64,000 nucleotides of DNA from an uncultured Flavobacteriales bacterium. Lineage in GTDB: Bacteria; Bacteroidota; Bacteroidia; Flavobacteriales_D; Parvicellaceae. The DNA lies in NCBI GenBank assembly GCA_943788755.1, contig CALSRM010000003.1:1364001-1428000 (forward strand), in the 5' to 3' direction. This document shows positions 1-9,140 of the stretch, piece after piece (positions within the stretch are counted from its first letter, which is position 1; every line of letters begins with the position of its first letter). The notes beneath the pieces were generated by a model. The model was not told the origin of the DNA, searched no databases, and was given only the letters and a program-made list of their open reading frames with translations. Made by a program: the position numbers and the translations under genes.

Positions 1-103
1 TTCTAAACTTACATTGACAGCGAATGATCTTCAGAGTGGAGTTTATTTGATACGCGTAATTACACCAAATGGTCAATCATTGGCAAAAATCATTATGCAA
101 TAA
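1..103 (+). CDS. C-terminal end of a T9SS cargo protein (partial, 5' end outside window)
   Basis: Reading from base 2, the frame stays open to a TAA at 101-103. The encoded tail contains SGVYLIRV followed by a short basic end, LAKIIMQ. This is the typical last strand pair of a T9SS type A sorting domain, the C-terminal signal that sends proteins across the outer membrane in Bacteroidota. Only about 33 residues are present, so the function of the protein cannot be known from this window. The following 278 bases hold no gene but carry a promoter for the next one. Confidence rests on the SGVYLIRV pattern and on three other T9SS tails in the window. Confidence 0.75.
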   Translation, partial: SKLTLTANDLQSGVYLIRVITPNGQSLAKIIMQ

Positions 104-295
104 ACGCCCGGTCATTTTATTTACATATTATGCTTCTAAAAGCGTTGAAATAGATAGGTTAAATGGTAGTAGCGTTTTAACAACACTTTCCATAGGACTA
201 CATTTTTATTTAGTTTAAGTTATTGATAAAGTTTTGCTTACAATATATTCGATCAAGATTAGTCGATTGAAAAGTTTACTAAATTGATGGTTGTT

Positions 296-326
296 TTTGG
301 GGAGTTTGGTTTTGGCTATATATTTG
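296..326 (+). promoter_or_regulatory. Predicted Bacteroidota promoter upstream of the first endonuclease gene
   Basis: TTTG at 296-299 is separated by exactly 19 bases from TATATTTG at 319-326. This matches the known Bacteroidota primary sigma consensus TTTG-N19-TAnnTTTG perfectly. The start codon of the downstream gene lies 55 bases further on. It is the best promoter match I noticed in the window. Confidence 0.6.
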
Positions 327-381
327 CTTAATCGGTTCAATAATTATTTTAACATTAAAGTCAATTAAAATTTCAATTCTT

Positions 382-1452
382 ATGTCGCTATTTAAATATG
401 CTTTTTCAACGCTTTTATTGCTATTTTGTTTCACAACTTTAAAAGCCCAAACACTGAATCCAGACAAGAGTTATGAATTTGCGTGTGTTGGTTTTTATAA
501 CCTTGAGAATTTATTTGACACCATTGTTGATCCGGATACAAATAAAATTCTCCAAGAAGATTTTACACCAAAAAGTAGTAAGCAGTGGGATTCAAAAAAA
601 TACTATGGTAAGCTAGATAATATGGCTGAGGTAATTAGTAAAATTGGTGTTTCAAAATCTGTTCCACAAGGAGCAGCTGTTCTAGGCGTCTGTGAAATAG
701 AAAATAAATCGGTATTAGATGATTTAGTAGCGCACGAAAAACTTCAAGACAAAAATTATCAGATTGTTCATTATGATTCTCCGGATAAAAGGGGAATTGA
801 TGTAGGATTTTTGTACCAGCCAAAATACTTTACAGTCACATCAAGTAAATCTTTTACCTTAAAACTTCCTGATAATCCTAATTGGGCAACTCGCGATCAG
901 TTGCTAGTTACAGGAGAGTTAAATGGACAAAAAATGCATTTTATTGTTTGTCACTGGCCTTCAAGGAGAGGAGGGCAAAAAGAGAGTTCATATAAACGTG
1001 TTGCAGCAGGTGAACTGGCTAAAAGTATTGTTGATTCATTAACAAAAGAAGATCCTCTAGCAAAGGTTTTAGTGATGGGAGATTTAAATGATGATCCGGT
1101 TGATCCAAGTGTTAGAGAGACAATGAACTCAGTTGGAGAGATTGAAAATATGGTGACAGGAGATATGTTTAATCCTATGGAGTCACTTTTTAAATTAGGG
1201 ATAGGCACCCTAGGTTACAAAGGTGCTTGGAATTTATTTGACCAAATGGTGTTGACGCCTAGTTTTATTTCTTTGGATAACAGTTTTTCTACTTATTCTT
1301 ACTTTACTGCTAAAGTGTTCAATAATTCATTCTTGAAAAATAGCTCAGGAAAATTTGAAGGCTTTCCATTTAGAACCTATTCTTATGGGAAATTCATCAA
1401 TGGTTATAGCGATCATTTTCCGGTTTATTTGTATTTGGTTAAACAAAAGTAA
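382..1452 (+). CDS. Secreted endonuclease/exonuclease/phosphatase-family protein
   Basis: This 356-aa protein begins with a signal peptide (about residues 1-22, ending KAQ). It carries the hallmarks of the endonuclease/exonuclease/phosphatase (EEP) fold: FYNLENLFD at 38-46 with the metal-site Asn, CEIEN at 104-108, HWPSRRGG at 191-198 with a catalytic-type His, GDLNDDP at 233-239, and a terminal SDHFPV motif near 344-349. Family members hydrolyse phosphodiester bonds in nucleic acids or lipids using Mg2+. The exact substrate cannot be read from sequence. It has no T9SS tail, so it probably stays in the periplasm. A related gene follows 30 bases downstream, suggesting an operon or an old duplication. 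Confidence 0.88.
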   Translation: MSLFKYAFSTLLLLFCFTTLKAQTLNPDKSYEFACVGFYNLENLFDTIVDPDTNKILQEDFTPKSSKQWDSKKYYGKLDNMAEVISKIGVSKSVPQGAAVLGVCEIENKSVLDDLVAHEKLQDKNYQIVHYDSPDKRGIDVGFLYQPKYFTVTSSKSFTLKLPDNPNWATRDQLLVTGELNGQKMHFIVCHWPSRRGGQKESSYKRVAAGELAKSIVDSLTKEDPLAKVLVMGDLNDDPVDPSVRETMNSVGEIENMVTGDMFNPMESLFKLGIGTLGYKGAWNLFDQMVLTPSFISLDNSFSTYSYFTAKVFNNSFLKNSSGKFEGFPFRTYSYGKFINGYSDHFPVYLYLVKQK

Positions 1453-1482
1453 TACGCAATTAAAACACCTTTATTTCATTTT

Positions 1483-2715
1483 ATGAGGAATTTGAAATTA
1501 TTGATTGTTGTTGTGTGCGTATTTTTTGCCAACACTGGAAGAACGCAGGAAACACTGAAAGTTATGTATTATAACTTGTTGAATTTTCCATCAACATCTC
1601 AGGAAAGAGCAGATACCTTAAAAAAGATTGTGCAACACGTCTTACCCGATATGTTTTTGGTTAATGAATTAGATAATCAATTTGGAGCAACCTTAATATT
1701 AAATAATGCATTAAACCAAAATGGAATTACGCATTACCAACAAGCTTTGTTTGTGGATGGACCTGATACTGATAATATGTTGTTTTATAACTCGAATAAA
1801 TTGGGGTTAATTTCTCAAAATGAGATACAGACAGCTTTAAGAGATATAAATGAATATGTTTTGTATTACAAAGCTCCAGATTTATCTACGACATTGGATA
1901 CGGCTTTTTTCTATATGTATTCATGCCATTTAAAAGCAGGAAGTACAGATCCTAATCCAGATTATCGATTAGCCGAAGCACAAGTTTTTAAAAACTATTT
2001 GTCTGGAAAAATAGGACTCAAAAATGTAATGTTTGGTGGTGATTTTAATTTTTATGGAAGTTCAGTTTCTGGCGAGCCTGGGCATAATTGGGTTTTAAAT
2101 GGTGGAACTTTTCCGCTGTTTGATCCTATTGATATGACCGGTGAGTGGCATGCGAATTCTTTTTATGCTAATATCCATACGCAAAGTACACGAACGACAA
2201 GTTTTGATGGTGGAGCAACCGGGGGTTTAGACGACCGCTTTGACTTTGTTTTTATAAGTAACGATTTACAAACTGGAGCAAATAAGGCAAAATATGTCGA
2301 TAATTCTTATACTGCTATCGGTAATGATGGAGCTCATTACAATACCTCATTGCTAAACCCTTCATCGAATGGGGCTGTGCCAGATGATGTTGCAAATGCC
2401 TTGTACCAAATGAGCGATCATTTGCCAGTTTACCTGGAGATACAAGTAGGAGGGGGTGTTGGTATTACGGATAATGAATATGTTAGTAGTTTCAGCTTCA
2501 ATAGTACTTCCAGAGAGTTGCAAGTTTTTCTGAAAAACAGTGAAAGTCAAATTTCATTAACGGTTTACGATATTTCAGGTAAAAGAATTCTATATGAAAC
2601 GCATTCCGGATCGGAACAGGTAAAAACGTCTTTTCCTTATTTAAAAAGTGGTATTTACATTATTAATCTTCGCGTTTTAGGAAAAAGTACTTCTTTGAAA
2701 GTTGTTGTTCTTTAA
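1483..2715 (+). CDS. T9SS-secreted endonuclease/exonuclease/phosphatase-family protein
   Basis: This 410-aa protein has a signal peptide (about 1-22), an EEP catalytic domain, and a T9SS type A sorting domain from about 328 to the end. Visible EEP motifs are MYYNLLNFP near 28-36, NELDN at 61-65, CHLKAGS at 148-154, GGDFNF at 185-190, DDRFDFVF at 250-257 and SDHLPV at 311-316. The tail shows the usual VYDISGKRIL and SGIYIINL elements. The protein is probably a surface or extracellular nuclease or phosphodiesterase, perhaps for scavenging nucleotides or phosphate (inference). It is a distant paralogue of the gene just upstream, which lacks the sorting domain. It ends two bases before the convergent esterase gene. 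Confidence 0.88.
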   Translation: MRNLKLLIVVVCVFFANTGRTQETLKVMYYNLLNFPSTSQERADTLKKIVQHVLPDMFLVNELDNQFGATLILNNALNQNGITHYQQALFVDGPDTDNMLFYNSNKLGLISQNEIQTALRDINEYVLYYKAPDLSTTLDTAFFYMYSCHLKAGSTDPNPDYRLAEAQVFKNYLSGKIGLKNVMFGGDFNFYGSSVSGEPGHNWVLNGGTFPLFDPIDMTGEWHANSFYANIHTQSTRTTSFDGGATGGLDDRFDFVFISNDLQTGANKAKYVDNSYTAIGNDGAHYNTSLLNPSSNGAVPDDVANALYQMSDHLPVYLEIQVGGGVGITDNEYVSSFSFNSTSRELQVFLKNSESQISLTVYDISGKRILYETHSGSEQVKTSFPYLKSGIYIINLRVLGKSTSLKVVVL

Positions 2716-2717
2716 AA

Positions 2718-3476
2718 TTACTTGCTAAAATCCATAACCAGATTGTAAAAACTGAATGGATTCTCAGCATGTACCCAATGCCCAGCATCATAAATGGTTT
2801 CTATTTCACTATTCGGGAATTGGTCGTAGATGTTTTGAAAATCGTCTTCTACAATGTAATTTGATTTTTCGCCACGAATAAACAGCGTAGGAGTGTCTAA
2901 AATCTTATCTGGAATTGCGGCAATAATATCTGGCATCTTCTCCTCTAATACAGGAATATTAATCCTCCATCCCAATTGACCTTTTTCTACCCAATATAAA
3001 TTCTTTAATAAAAATTGTTTTACCCCGATATCTTCAATGTATTTGGATAATTGTTTATCGGCTTGACCTCTTGATTTTGTGATAGCTAAGTCTATGGCGT
3101 TAAGTCCTTCTAATATAATATTATGGTGCATTGGGTAAGCTTTTGGTCCAATGTCAACCACAATCAACTTCTCAATAAATGTTGGGTGTTGTTGAGCGAA
3201 ATGCATAACTGTTTTCCCTCCCATAGAGTGTCCAATAAGAATTATGTTTTCTAATTCTAGGTCCGCAATGAGTTTGTAAAGATCGTCTGAAAGCAACTGG
3301 TAATTGAATTCATTGCTTTTTGGTGAATGTCCGTGATTTCGTTGGTCCACAAGATAAACCTCAAAATTCTCAGCAAACTTTTTACCAAGGGTTTGCCAGT
3401 TGTCGGAACTGCCAAATAATCCATGCAATATAACTAAGGGTTGCCCCTCTCCATATTTTCTGTAATGTAATTTCAT
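2718..3476 (-). CDS. YbfF-like alpha/beta hydrolase (esterase)
   Basis: A 252-aa cytoplasmic alpha/beta hydrolase of the YbfF esterase type. The catalytic triad can be read directly: nucleophile Ser84 in GHSMGG, Asp108 in VVDIGP, and His233 in AGHWVHAE. The oxyanion region is LHGLFGSSDNW near 18-28, and DQRNHGHS near 44-51 is the usual following loop. Substrates are probably short-chain or acyl-CoA-type esters; the physiological substrate is unknown. Its ATG overlaps the TGA of pdxJ (ATGA, bases 3473-3476), so the two are translationally coupled on the minus strand. Confidence 0.85.
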   Translation of the reverse strand: MKLHYRKYGEGQPLVILHGLFGSSDNWQTLGKKFAENFEVYLVDQRNHGHSPKSNEFNYQLLSDDLYKLIADLELENIILIGHSMGGKTVMHFAQQHPTFIEKLIVVDIGPKAYPMHHNIILEGLNAIDLAITKSRGQADKQLSKYIEDIGVKQFLLKNLYWVEKGQLGWRINIPVLEEKMPDIIAAIPDKILDTPTLFIRGEKSNYIVEDDFQNIYDQFPNSEIETIYDAGHWVHAENPFSFYNLVMDFSK

Positions 3477-4189
3477 TTTAACTCTCTCAAATAAAGTTGA
3501 ACGGTGTTTTCCATTCCAAATTGCAAGGCATCAGAAATTAACGCATGTCCTATCGATACTTCCTGTAAGCCAGGTAAATTATCTTTAAAGAATTTTAAAT
3601 TTTCTAAAGATAAATCATGTCCAGCATTTAGCCCTAATCCTAATTCTACGGCTCTTTTTGTCGCTTCTATAAATGGAGCAATTGCTTTGTGTTTATCTAT
3701 TAAGTAATTAGCAGCATAGCTTTCTGTGTATAATTCAATTCTGTCTGCGCCGGTTTCTAAAGCTCCTTCAATCATTTCAATATTGGGGTCTACAAAAATT
3801 GATGTTCGAATGCCTTTTTCTTTAAAACGACCAATAATTTCTTGCAAATAGATTTTATGTTGAATCGTATCCCATCCATGATCCGATGTAAGCTGACCAC
3901 CACTATCAGGTACAAGCGTTACTTGTTCGGGAATTAAATCTAAAACAAGATCAATAAACTTATTTTCGGTAGGGTTGCCTTCAATATTAAACTCCGTTTG
4001 GACAACTTTCTTCAAGTCGTATACGTCTTTGTAGCGGATATGGCGTTCATCGGGTCTTGGGTGTACTGTAATTCCTTGAGCCCCAAAAAGCTCAATATCC
4101 TGAGCCATTTTGATTAAATCAGGCGTTTTTCCTCCCCTTGCATTCCTAATGGTTGCAATTTTATTAATGTTGACACTTAGTCGAACCAT
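3473..4189 (-). CDS. pdxJ: Pyridoxine 5'-phosphate synthase PdxJ
   Basis: PdxJ condenses 1-deoxy-D-xylulose 5-phosphate with 3-amino-2-oxopropyl phosphate to make pyridoxine 5'-phosphate in de novo vitamin B6 synthesis. The 238-aa TIM-barrel protein has the family start MVRLSVNINKIATIRNARGG, then HPRPDERHI, VPDSGGQLTSDHGW, a Glu-rich TGADRIELYTE segment, and LNAGHDL near the C-terminus. I chose the internal ATG at 4189 because the longer frame, back to 4282, adds 31 residues with no family counterpart and the usual length is about 240. It forms an overlapping pair with the downstream esterase. Confidence 0.95.
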   Translation of the reverse strand: MVRLSVNINKIATIRNARGGKTPDLIKMAQDIELFGAQGITVHPRPDERHIRYKDVYDLKKVVQTEFNIEGNPTENKFIDLVLDLIPEQVTLVPDSGGQLTSDHGWDTIQHKIYLQEIIGRFKEKGIRTSIFVDPNIEMIEGALETGADRIELYTESYAANYLIDKHKAIAPFIEATKRAVELGLGLNAGHDLSLENLKFFKDNLPGLQEVSIGHALISDALQFGMENTVQLYLRELK

Positions 4190-4315
4190 TGTTTTTTGAT
4201 TAAATTGGTTTAATAGTTGATGCAATAGCAAGAAAAGAAAAACGTTCTTATCCTTAAGATGTGAGTCTTTAAATAAAAACAAACAGCTTAAAAGGTAAAT
4301 CGTAAGCCAAATACT

Positions 4316-4323
4316 TACATTTG
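4316..4323 (+). promoter_or_regulatory. Predicted -7 element for the CBS-domain gene
   Basis: TACATTTG fits the Bacteroidota -7 consensus TAnnTTTG. It lies 20 bases before the ATG at 4344, in the divergent pdxJ/CBS intergenic region. I do not see a good TTTG 19 bases upstream, so the call is tentative. Confidence 0.4.
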
Positions 4324-4343
4324 CACTGCAAAATTAAAAATAA

Positions 4344-5006
4344 ATGATTGCAAGAGAATTAATAACGAATGATGTTCCTCCGATTCGATCTTCTGAAACG
4401 GTAGAAAAAGCTTTGAACTGGCTGGATGAGTTTAAGGTAACTCATTTAGCTGTTGTAGATGGAACTCAATATCAGGGTTTAATTTCTGAAAATATTTTAT
4501 ATGATGCAGCATCCTCTGATATAACAATAGCAGAATTAAATGTGACGTTAAACCGTCCTTTTATTTACGAAGACCGGCATATTTATGAAGTGATGAAAAT
4601 GGTTTCAGATATGCAGCTTTCAATAGCCCCTATTCTAGATAAAAACGATAATTATATAGGGTTGACAACACTTCCATCCTTAATGCATCTGATTTCAAAT
4701 ACAGCATCGATAAGTGAACCTGGTTCTGTAATTGTACTCGAATTGAATCAAAATGATTACTCTTTAGGTCATTTGGCGCAAATAATTGAAGGCGATGACA
4801 CCAAAATATTAAGTACTTATATTACTTCTTCCACTGATTCCACAATTATGGAAGTAACCATAAAGGTAAACAGAAATAACATTCAGGGAGTTCTACAGGC
4901 ATTAGCTCGTTATGATTATGTAGTAAATGCATCTTATTCAGAAATAGATTATCAAGAAGATATGAAAGATCGATTTGAATCTCTCATGAAATACCTGGAT
5001 ATGTAA
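4344..5006 (+). CDS. CBS-domain protein
   Basis: A 220-aa soluble protein. The first about 120 residues form a pair of CBS domains, visible as DVPPIRSSETVEKALNWLDE, THLAVVDG, YQGLISEN, then SIAPILDKNDNYIGLTTL. The remaining 95 residues look like an ACT-type fold (VIVLELNQNDYSLGHLAQII then a beta strand TIMEVTIKVN). CBS pairs usually bind adenosine nucleotides and act as sensors. The gene sits only 8 bases before a POTRA outer-membrane protein and just before nadK. From memory this arrangement is conserved in flavobacteria, but the role is unknown. Orthologues are usually annotated only as CBS domain-containing protein. Confidence 0.85.
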   Translation: MIARELITNDVPPIRSSETVEKALNWLDEFKVTHLAVVDGTQYQGLISENILYDAASSDITIAELNVTLNRPFIYEDRHIYEVMKMVSDMQLSIAPILDKNDNYIGLTTLPSLMHLISNTASISEPGSVIVLELNQNDYSLGHLAQIIEGDDTKILSTYITSSTDSTIMEVTIKVNRNNIQGVLQALARYDYVVNASYSEIDYQEDMKDRFESLMKYLDM

Positions 5007-5014
5007 TTAGAATA

Positions 5015-6409
5015 ATGCTTCTAAAATTACGTAAACCCCTATATTTTATTTTCGCTTGTATGGTTTTTCAAACCGTTATTTTGGCGCAAGATCAAGACGC
5101 TATATATGAAATTACCAATATTAGGATTGTTGGAAATGATAAGACAAAAGAATTTGTTATTCATAGAGAATTAACTTTTTCTATAGGAGATTCAATTTCT
5201 TATTTGGCAATAGATTCAGAGCTTGAAAAGTCTCTATTAAATTTAAAAAACACATCTCTTTTTAACTTTGTAACTGTCGAGCACCATCCTATTGATGCTA
5301 GGTATACAGAGGTTCTTATTGTCGTTACTGAAAGGTGGTATGTTTGGCCATTTCCTATTCTTAACGTGGCAGATCCTAATTTTAATACTTGGCTGGAAAC
5401 AAAAAACTTGGCTAGAATAAATTGGGGATCCATGATTATGAATAGAAATTTTAGAGGGAGAAAAGAAAAATTGGGGTTTTTATTTCAATTGGGTTATTCC
5501 AAAAAAGTGGGTTGTTTTTATGATGTTCCCTATACAAAAAAGCATCAGAACTTTGGGTTTGGTGCGTACGCTTCTTATTTTCAAAATTATGAGGTTGTTT
5601 ATGGTACAAACCGCAACAAACGTTTATTTACTAGGCCTACTGGTAAATCAAAAGAGGAATGGTACAATGCATTATATTTAAAATATAGAAACAAGATATT
5701 TGTTTCTCATCAGCTAATTGGTTTTTTTCAAGATGTTGTGGTAGAGGATAGTATCGTAATAAATAATCCTAACTATTTTGGAGATGGTGCAAGTAGAATG
5801 AAATCGCTTGGATTGAAATATGTTTTTAAAGATGATCATAGAGATAATAAATCATATCCCTTAAAAGGTTATTTTCTAAAAGCAGAGTTTCAGCATAATG
5901 GTTTTAGCTTATTTTCTGATAAATCATTTACTAAATTAGAAACTGAGGTGAAGAAATTCGATAAGATTGGGAATAATTTTTATTGGGCTTCAAGTATAAA
6001 AGGGAAATTTACATTTGAAGAGGTTCAACCATATTATTTTCAGAATATGCTTGGATATAGTGATTTTGTGAGAGGCTATGAATACTATGTAATAGATGGG
6101 AAGTACGCATTGTTAATGAAAAGTAATATTAAGTACAAGATTGCATCTTCTAAAAAAACAATTCTTCCTGTTTTGCGAAACCCTGGTATTTCTAATTTTC
6201 ATTATGTATTTTATTTAAATGCTTTTGCAGATATTGGTTATGTCGGGGATGCTTATTTTAATAATAATTTATTGGCTAACAATACAATGGTTGGATATGG
6301 TGTTGGCCTTGATTTTGTGACTTATTATGATAAAGTTATTCGAGTTGAATTCTCTACGAATAAATTAAACGAATTTGGATTTTTCCTACATTTTGTTCAA
6401 CCAATATAA
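5015..6409 (+). CDS. POTRA-containing outer-membrane beta-barrel protein (short BamA/TamA-like)
   Basis: A 464-aa protein with a signal peptide (about 1-24, ending LAQ), one POTRA-like domain around 30-105 (ITNIRIVGNDKTKEFVIHRE, then LFNFVTVEHHP) and a C-terminal beta-barrel. The barrel contains a GYSDFVRGYEYYVIDG segment resembling the conserved loop of Omp85 proteins. The chain is roughly half the length of BamA and ends in an aromatic-rich strand, FGFFLHFVQPI. It probably belongs to the Omp85 superfamily and assists outer-membrane or surface-protein biogenesis (inference). It is separate from the full-length BamA at 9.1 kb, lies 8 bases after the CBS gene and 39 bases before nadK. Confidence 0.78.
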   Translation: MLLKLRKPLYFIFACMVFQTVILAQDQDAIYEITNIRIVGNDKTKEFVIHRELTFSIGDSISYLAIDSELEKSLLNLKNTSLFNFVTVEHHPIDARYTEVLIVVTERWYVWPFPILNVADPNFNTWLETKNLARINWGSMIMNRNFRGRKEKLGFLFQLGYSKKVGCFYDVPYTKKHQNFGFGAYASYFQNYEVVYGTNRNKRLFTRPTGKSKEEWYNALYLKYRNKIFVSHQLIGFFQDVVVEDSIVINNPNYFGDGASRMKSLGLKYVFKDDHRDNKSYPLKGYFLKAEFQHNGFSLFSDKSFTKLETEVKKFDKIGNNFYWASSIKGKFTFEEVQPYYFQNMLGYSDFVRGYEYYVIDGKYALLMKSNIKYKIASSKKTILPVLRNPGISNFHYVFYLNAFADIGYVGDAYFNNNLLANNTMVGYGVGLDFVTYYDKVIRVEFSTNKLNEFGFFLHFVQPI

Positions 6410-6448
6410 AAGTAGGTTACTTTTGAAGCAGAAAATTAATTTCAAACG

Positions 6449-7325
6449 ATGAAAGTAGCCATCTATTGTAAAAGAGTTCCTGATGAAGCGGTAGTTTCTG
6501 TACTGATTCTTGTGAATGAATTAATGCGTAAGAATGTTCAATTATATATGAACGCTTCTTTTTCTGATTTCTTAAAGAGTAAAAATATATCAGAAGATTT
6601 TATTATTGGCTCTTCGTTAGAGGATGTTGATACAGCACCAGACTTATTAATTAGCATAGGAGGTGATGGTACCATGTTAGATACTGTTACTGCTATTGGG
6701 GATTCTGAAATTCCGATCGTTGGCTTCAATACAGGAAGACTTGGGTTTTTGGCGAACAATGCGAAGGAGAGAGGCCAAGCAAATTGTAGAAATGCTATTA
6801 AAAGGTGATTATGAGTTAGAACAACGGTCATTATTGAGTCTTGAGACTGATGATAAACTATTTGGGAAGAATAATTTTGCATTAAATGAGTTGACAGTTC
6901 ATAAAAAGGATTCGGCATCAATGATGACAATACATACATATATTAATGATGAGTATTTGAACTCTTATTGGGCTGATGGGTTAATATTATCAACTCCAAC
7001 TGGGTCAACTGCGTATTCATTAAGTTGTGGAGGTCCAATATTAATCCCGCAATCTAAAAGCTTTGTAATAAACCCAATCGCACCGCATAATCTTAGTGCC
7101 AGACCAATTATTGTTTCTGATGATGTGGAGATAAAGTTGCGAATAGAAGGTAGAGAGGAGGAGTTTTTAGCTACCTTAGATAGTCGTACTAGAACGATAA
7201 ATAACGCTACCGAGCTAAAGGTAGTAAAGTCAAAATTCTGCATTAATTTAGTTAAATTCGAAGGGCAGAATTTTTACAATACCATAAGGAATAAATTATT
7301 ATGGGGAATGGATAAAAGAAATTAA
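6449..7325 (+). pseudogene. nadK: NAD kinase, frameshifted in this sequence
   Basis: NAD kinase phosphorylates NAD to NADP. The N-terminal part (6449-6769) carries the GGDGTM motif at residues 71-76 and NTGRLGFL. The rest is in another frame from 6771 and begins EAKQIVEMLLKGDYELEQRS, followed by NELTVHKKDS and TPTGSTAYSLSCGGP. One extra base near 6770, inside GGAGAGAGG, explains the break. Removing it gives a continuous 291-aa protein, the normal family length. Both halves are perfectly conserved and the gene is essential in most bacteria, so a sequencing error or a very recent lesion is more likely than true decay. It keeps its usual place between the POTRA protein and porG. Confidence 0.92.
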
Positions 7326-7465
7326 TAACATATCCTATAGTAATTCTTGGTATTGTGAGCAAACCTTATTAAAATATCATTAAATTTGTAGAGTCGTCAA
7401 ATTATAATCCAGTGTTTAGCAATAAAACACTGGTTTTAATGTTTTAAAGGCTTTTAGTAGCTATT

Positions 7466-8308
7466 ATGAGAAAGATTATTATCATATTAATTACATTTTT
7501 TTCTGTAATAAATGTAACGGCGCAAACTCCTGAAATTGGAGTGTTTGGAGGTGGAGCTTATTATATAGGAGATTTAAACCCTTATGCTCATTTTAATCAA
7601 ACTAATTACGCTGTAGGAGTGGTTTATCGTCATAACTTTGACAATGAGAGAATAGCTCTGCGTGTTCAAGCAATATATGCTAAGGTTTCAGGAAGTGACG
7701 CTAAATCGAACGATATAAGCCAATTGAATAGAAACTTGAGTTTTAGTTCTGCTGTATCTGAAATTGGTCCGCTGCTTGAAATAAACTTTATTGACTATAT
7801 CGTTGGAAGTCTGAGTAAAAAGAAATTTAAGTTTCGAACTCCTTATTTGTTTGCTGGTATTACTTATTTCAAAATGAATCCTTTAGGACCTTATCAAGGT
7901 GAAACCATAGCGTTACAACCTTTGACTACAGAAGGCCAGGAAACGTCACAGAATGCTTCTCAAAAAAGGTATCAACTAAATCAAATTAGTATCCCTCTAG
8001 GTTTGGGATATAAGTTCAACTTAACAAGCAGGGTCGCTATCTCGCTGGAGTATGGCATCCGAAAAACGTTTACCGATTATTTAGACGACGTTAGTGGTCG
8101 GTATCCTGATTTACAGTTATTGGCTGTTGAGGCTGGTCAGCTTTCGGCCCACATGAGTGACAGAACACTTAATGAGGAAGGCTATACTGATTTAAACTAT
8201 GGGATGTCACGAGGGAATTCTAAAAATAAAGATTGGTATTCGTTCTTCGGAGCTATTATTAGCTATAGAATCCATGCCTACGAAACGTGTAGTAAAAGAT
8301 TCAAATAG
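7466..8308 (+). CDS. porG: Type IX secretion system protein PorG (DUF6089 family)
   Basis: This 280-aa outer-membrane protein has a signal peptide (about 1-19, ending TAQ). The mature part starts with the recognisable PEIGVFGGGAYYIGDLNP, the signature beginning of the DUF6089/PorG family, followed by an eight-strand-type small beta-barrel with YLFAGITYFKMNPLGPYQG and ISIPLGLGYKFN. PorG is an outer-membrane component associated with the PorK/PorN ring of the T9SS. The position just before uppS and bamA is the usual one. No other T9SS machinery gene is in the window, although several cargo proteins are. Assignment of the symbol is by family recognition, not by a search. Confidence 0.8.
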   Translation: MRKIIIILITFFSVINVTAQTPEIGVFGGGAYYIGDLNPYAHFNQTNYAVGVVYRHNFDNERIALRVQAIYAKVSGSDAKSNDISQLNRNLSFSSAVSEIGPLLEINFIDYIVGSLSKKKFKFRTPYLFAGITYFKMNPLGPYQGETIALQPLTTEGQETSQNASQKRYQLNQISIPLGLGYKFNLTSRVAISLEYGIRKTFTDYLDDVSGRYPDLQLLAVEAGQLSAHMSDRTLNEEGYTDLNYGMSRGNSKNKDWYSFFGAIISYRIHAYETCSKRFK

Positions 8309-8390
8309 ATTTCCATAGGTTTAAATTCACAAAAAAGCATAAATCATTTCGCAAAGTCCTTATATTTCCTCAAATTCGCAGGAATTTTTT

Positions 8391-9140
8391 ATGAGTTTCA
8401 AAGATCAAATAGATTTAACCAAAGTTCCACAACATGTGGCCGTTATCATGGATGGTAATGGGCGTTGGGCTCAACAAAAAGGAGAAGAAAGGGTGTTTGG
8501 TCATATTAGTGGCGTTGATTCTGTAAGGGAATCACTTACTGCTGCTGGTGAAATAGGGGTGAAATACCTGACGTTATATGCTTTTAGTACAGAAAACTGG
8601 AATAGACCTAAAGAAGAAGTTGCTGCTTTAATGGATTTACTCGTTAAAACGATTGCCGCTGAGGTAGATCAATTAAATGAAAACAGTGTAAAACTTCAAG
8701 CCATAGGTGATATTGATGATCTTCCAGAAAGCTGCCAAGAAGCCTTAGCTGAAGCTATTGAGAATACAAAGAACAATACACGAGTAACATTAAACTTAGC
8801 GTTAAGCTACAGTTCTAAATGGGAAATGACTAAAGCAATTCAGGAAATTGCAAATCAGGTTAAAGGAAAAAACATTTTACCAAGTGAAATAAATGAGGAA
8901 TTAATAAGTTCATACCTCAGTACTGGAAATATTCCAGATCCTGAATTGTTAATTCGCACAAGTGGAGAGACAAGGATAAGTAATTTTATGTTGTGGCAAT
9001 TGGCCTATGCAGAGTTATATTTTACTGAAACTCTTTGGCCAGATTTTAAGAAGGAAAATTTTTTCGAAGCAATATTGAATTACCAAAACAGAGAAAGAAG
9101 GTTTGGAAAAACAAGTGAACAAATATCTGAAAATGAATAA
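8391..9140 (+). CDS. uppS: Isoprenyl transferase (undecaprenyl diphosphate synthase)
   Basis: This 249-aa enzyme condenses isopentenyl diphosphate units in cis onto farnesyl diphosphate to make the lipid carrier for peptidoglycan and O-antigen synthesis. The family motifs are VAVIMDGNGRWA (catalytic Asp21), GHISGVDSVRE, LTLYAFSTENWNRP, and the C-terminal LLIRTSGETRISNFMLWQ followed by ELYFTETLWPDF. The length is typical. Its last 8 bases overlap the start of bamA, indicating cotranscription and translational coupling. Confidence 0.96.
   Translation: MSFKDQIDLTKVPQHVAVIMDGNGRWAQQKGEERVFGHISGVDSVRESLTAAGEIGVKYLTLYAFSTENWNRPKEEVAALMDLLVKTIAAEVDQLNENSVKLQAIGDIDDLPESCQEALAEAIENTKNNTRVTLNLALSYSSKWEMTKAIQEIANQVKGKNILPSEINEELISSYLSTGNIPDPELLIRTSGETRISNFMLWQLAYAELYFTETLWPDFKKENFFEAILNYQNRERRFGKTSEQISENE

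Noticed and set aside
6696-7325. Second half of nadK considered as a separate gene starting at 6696
   Set aside because: Its first 25 residues overlap the first half out of frame and do not match the family; the family sequence resumes only at 6771.
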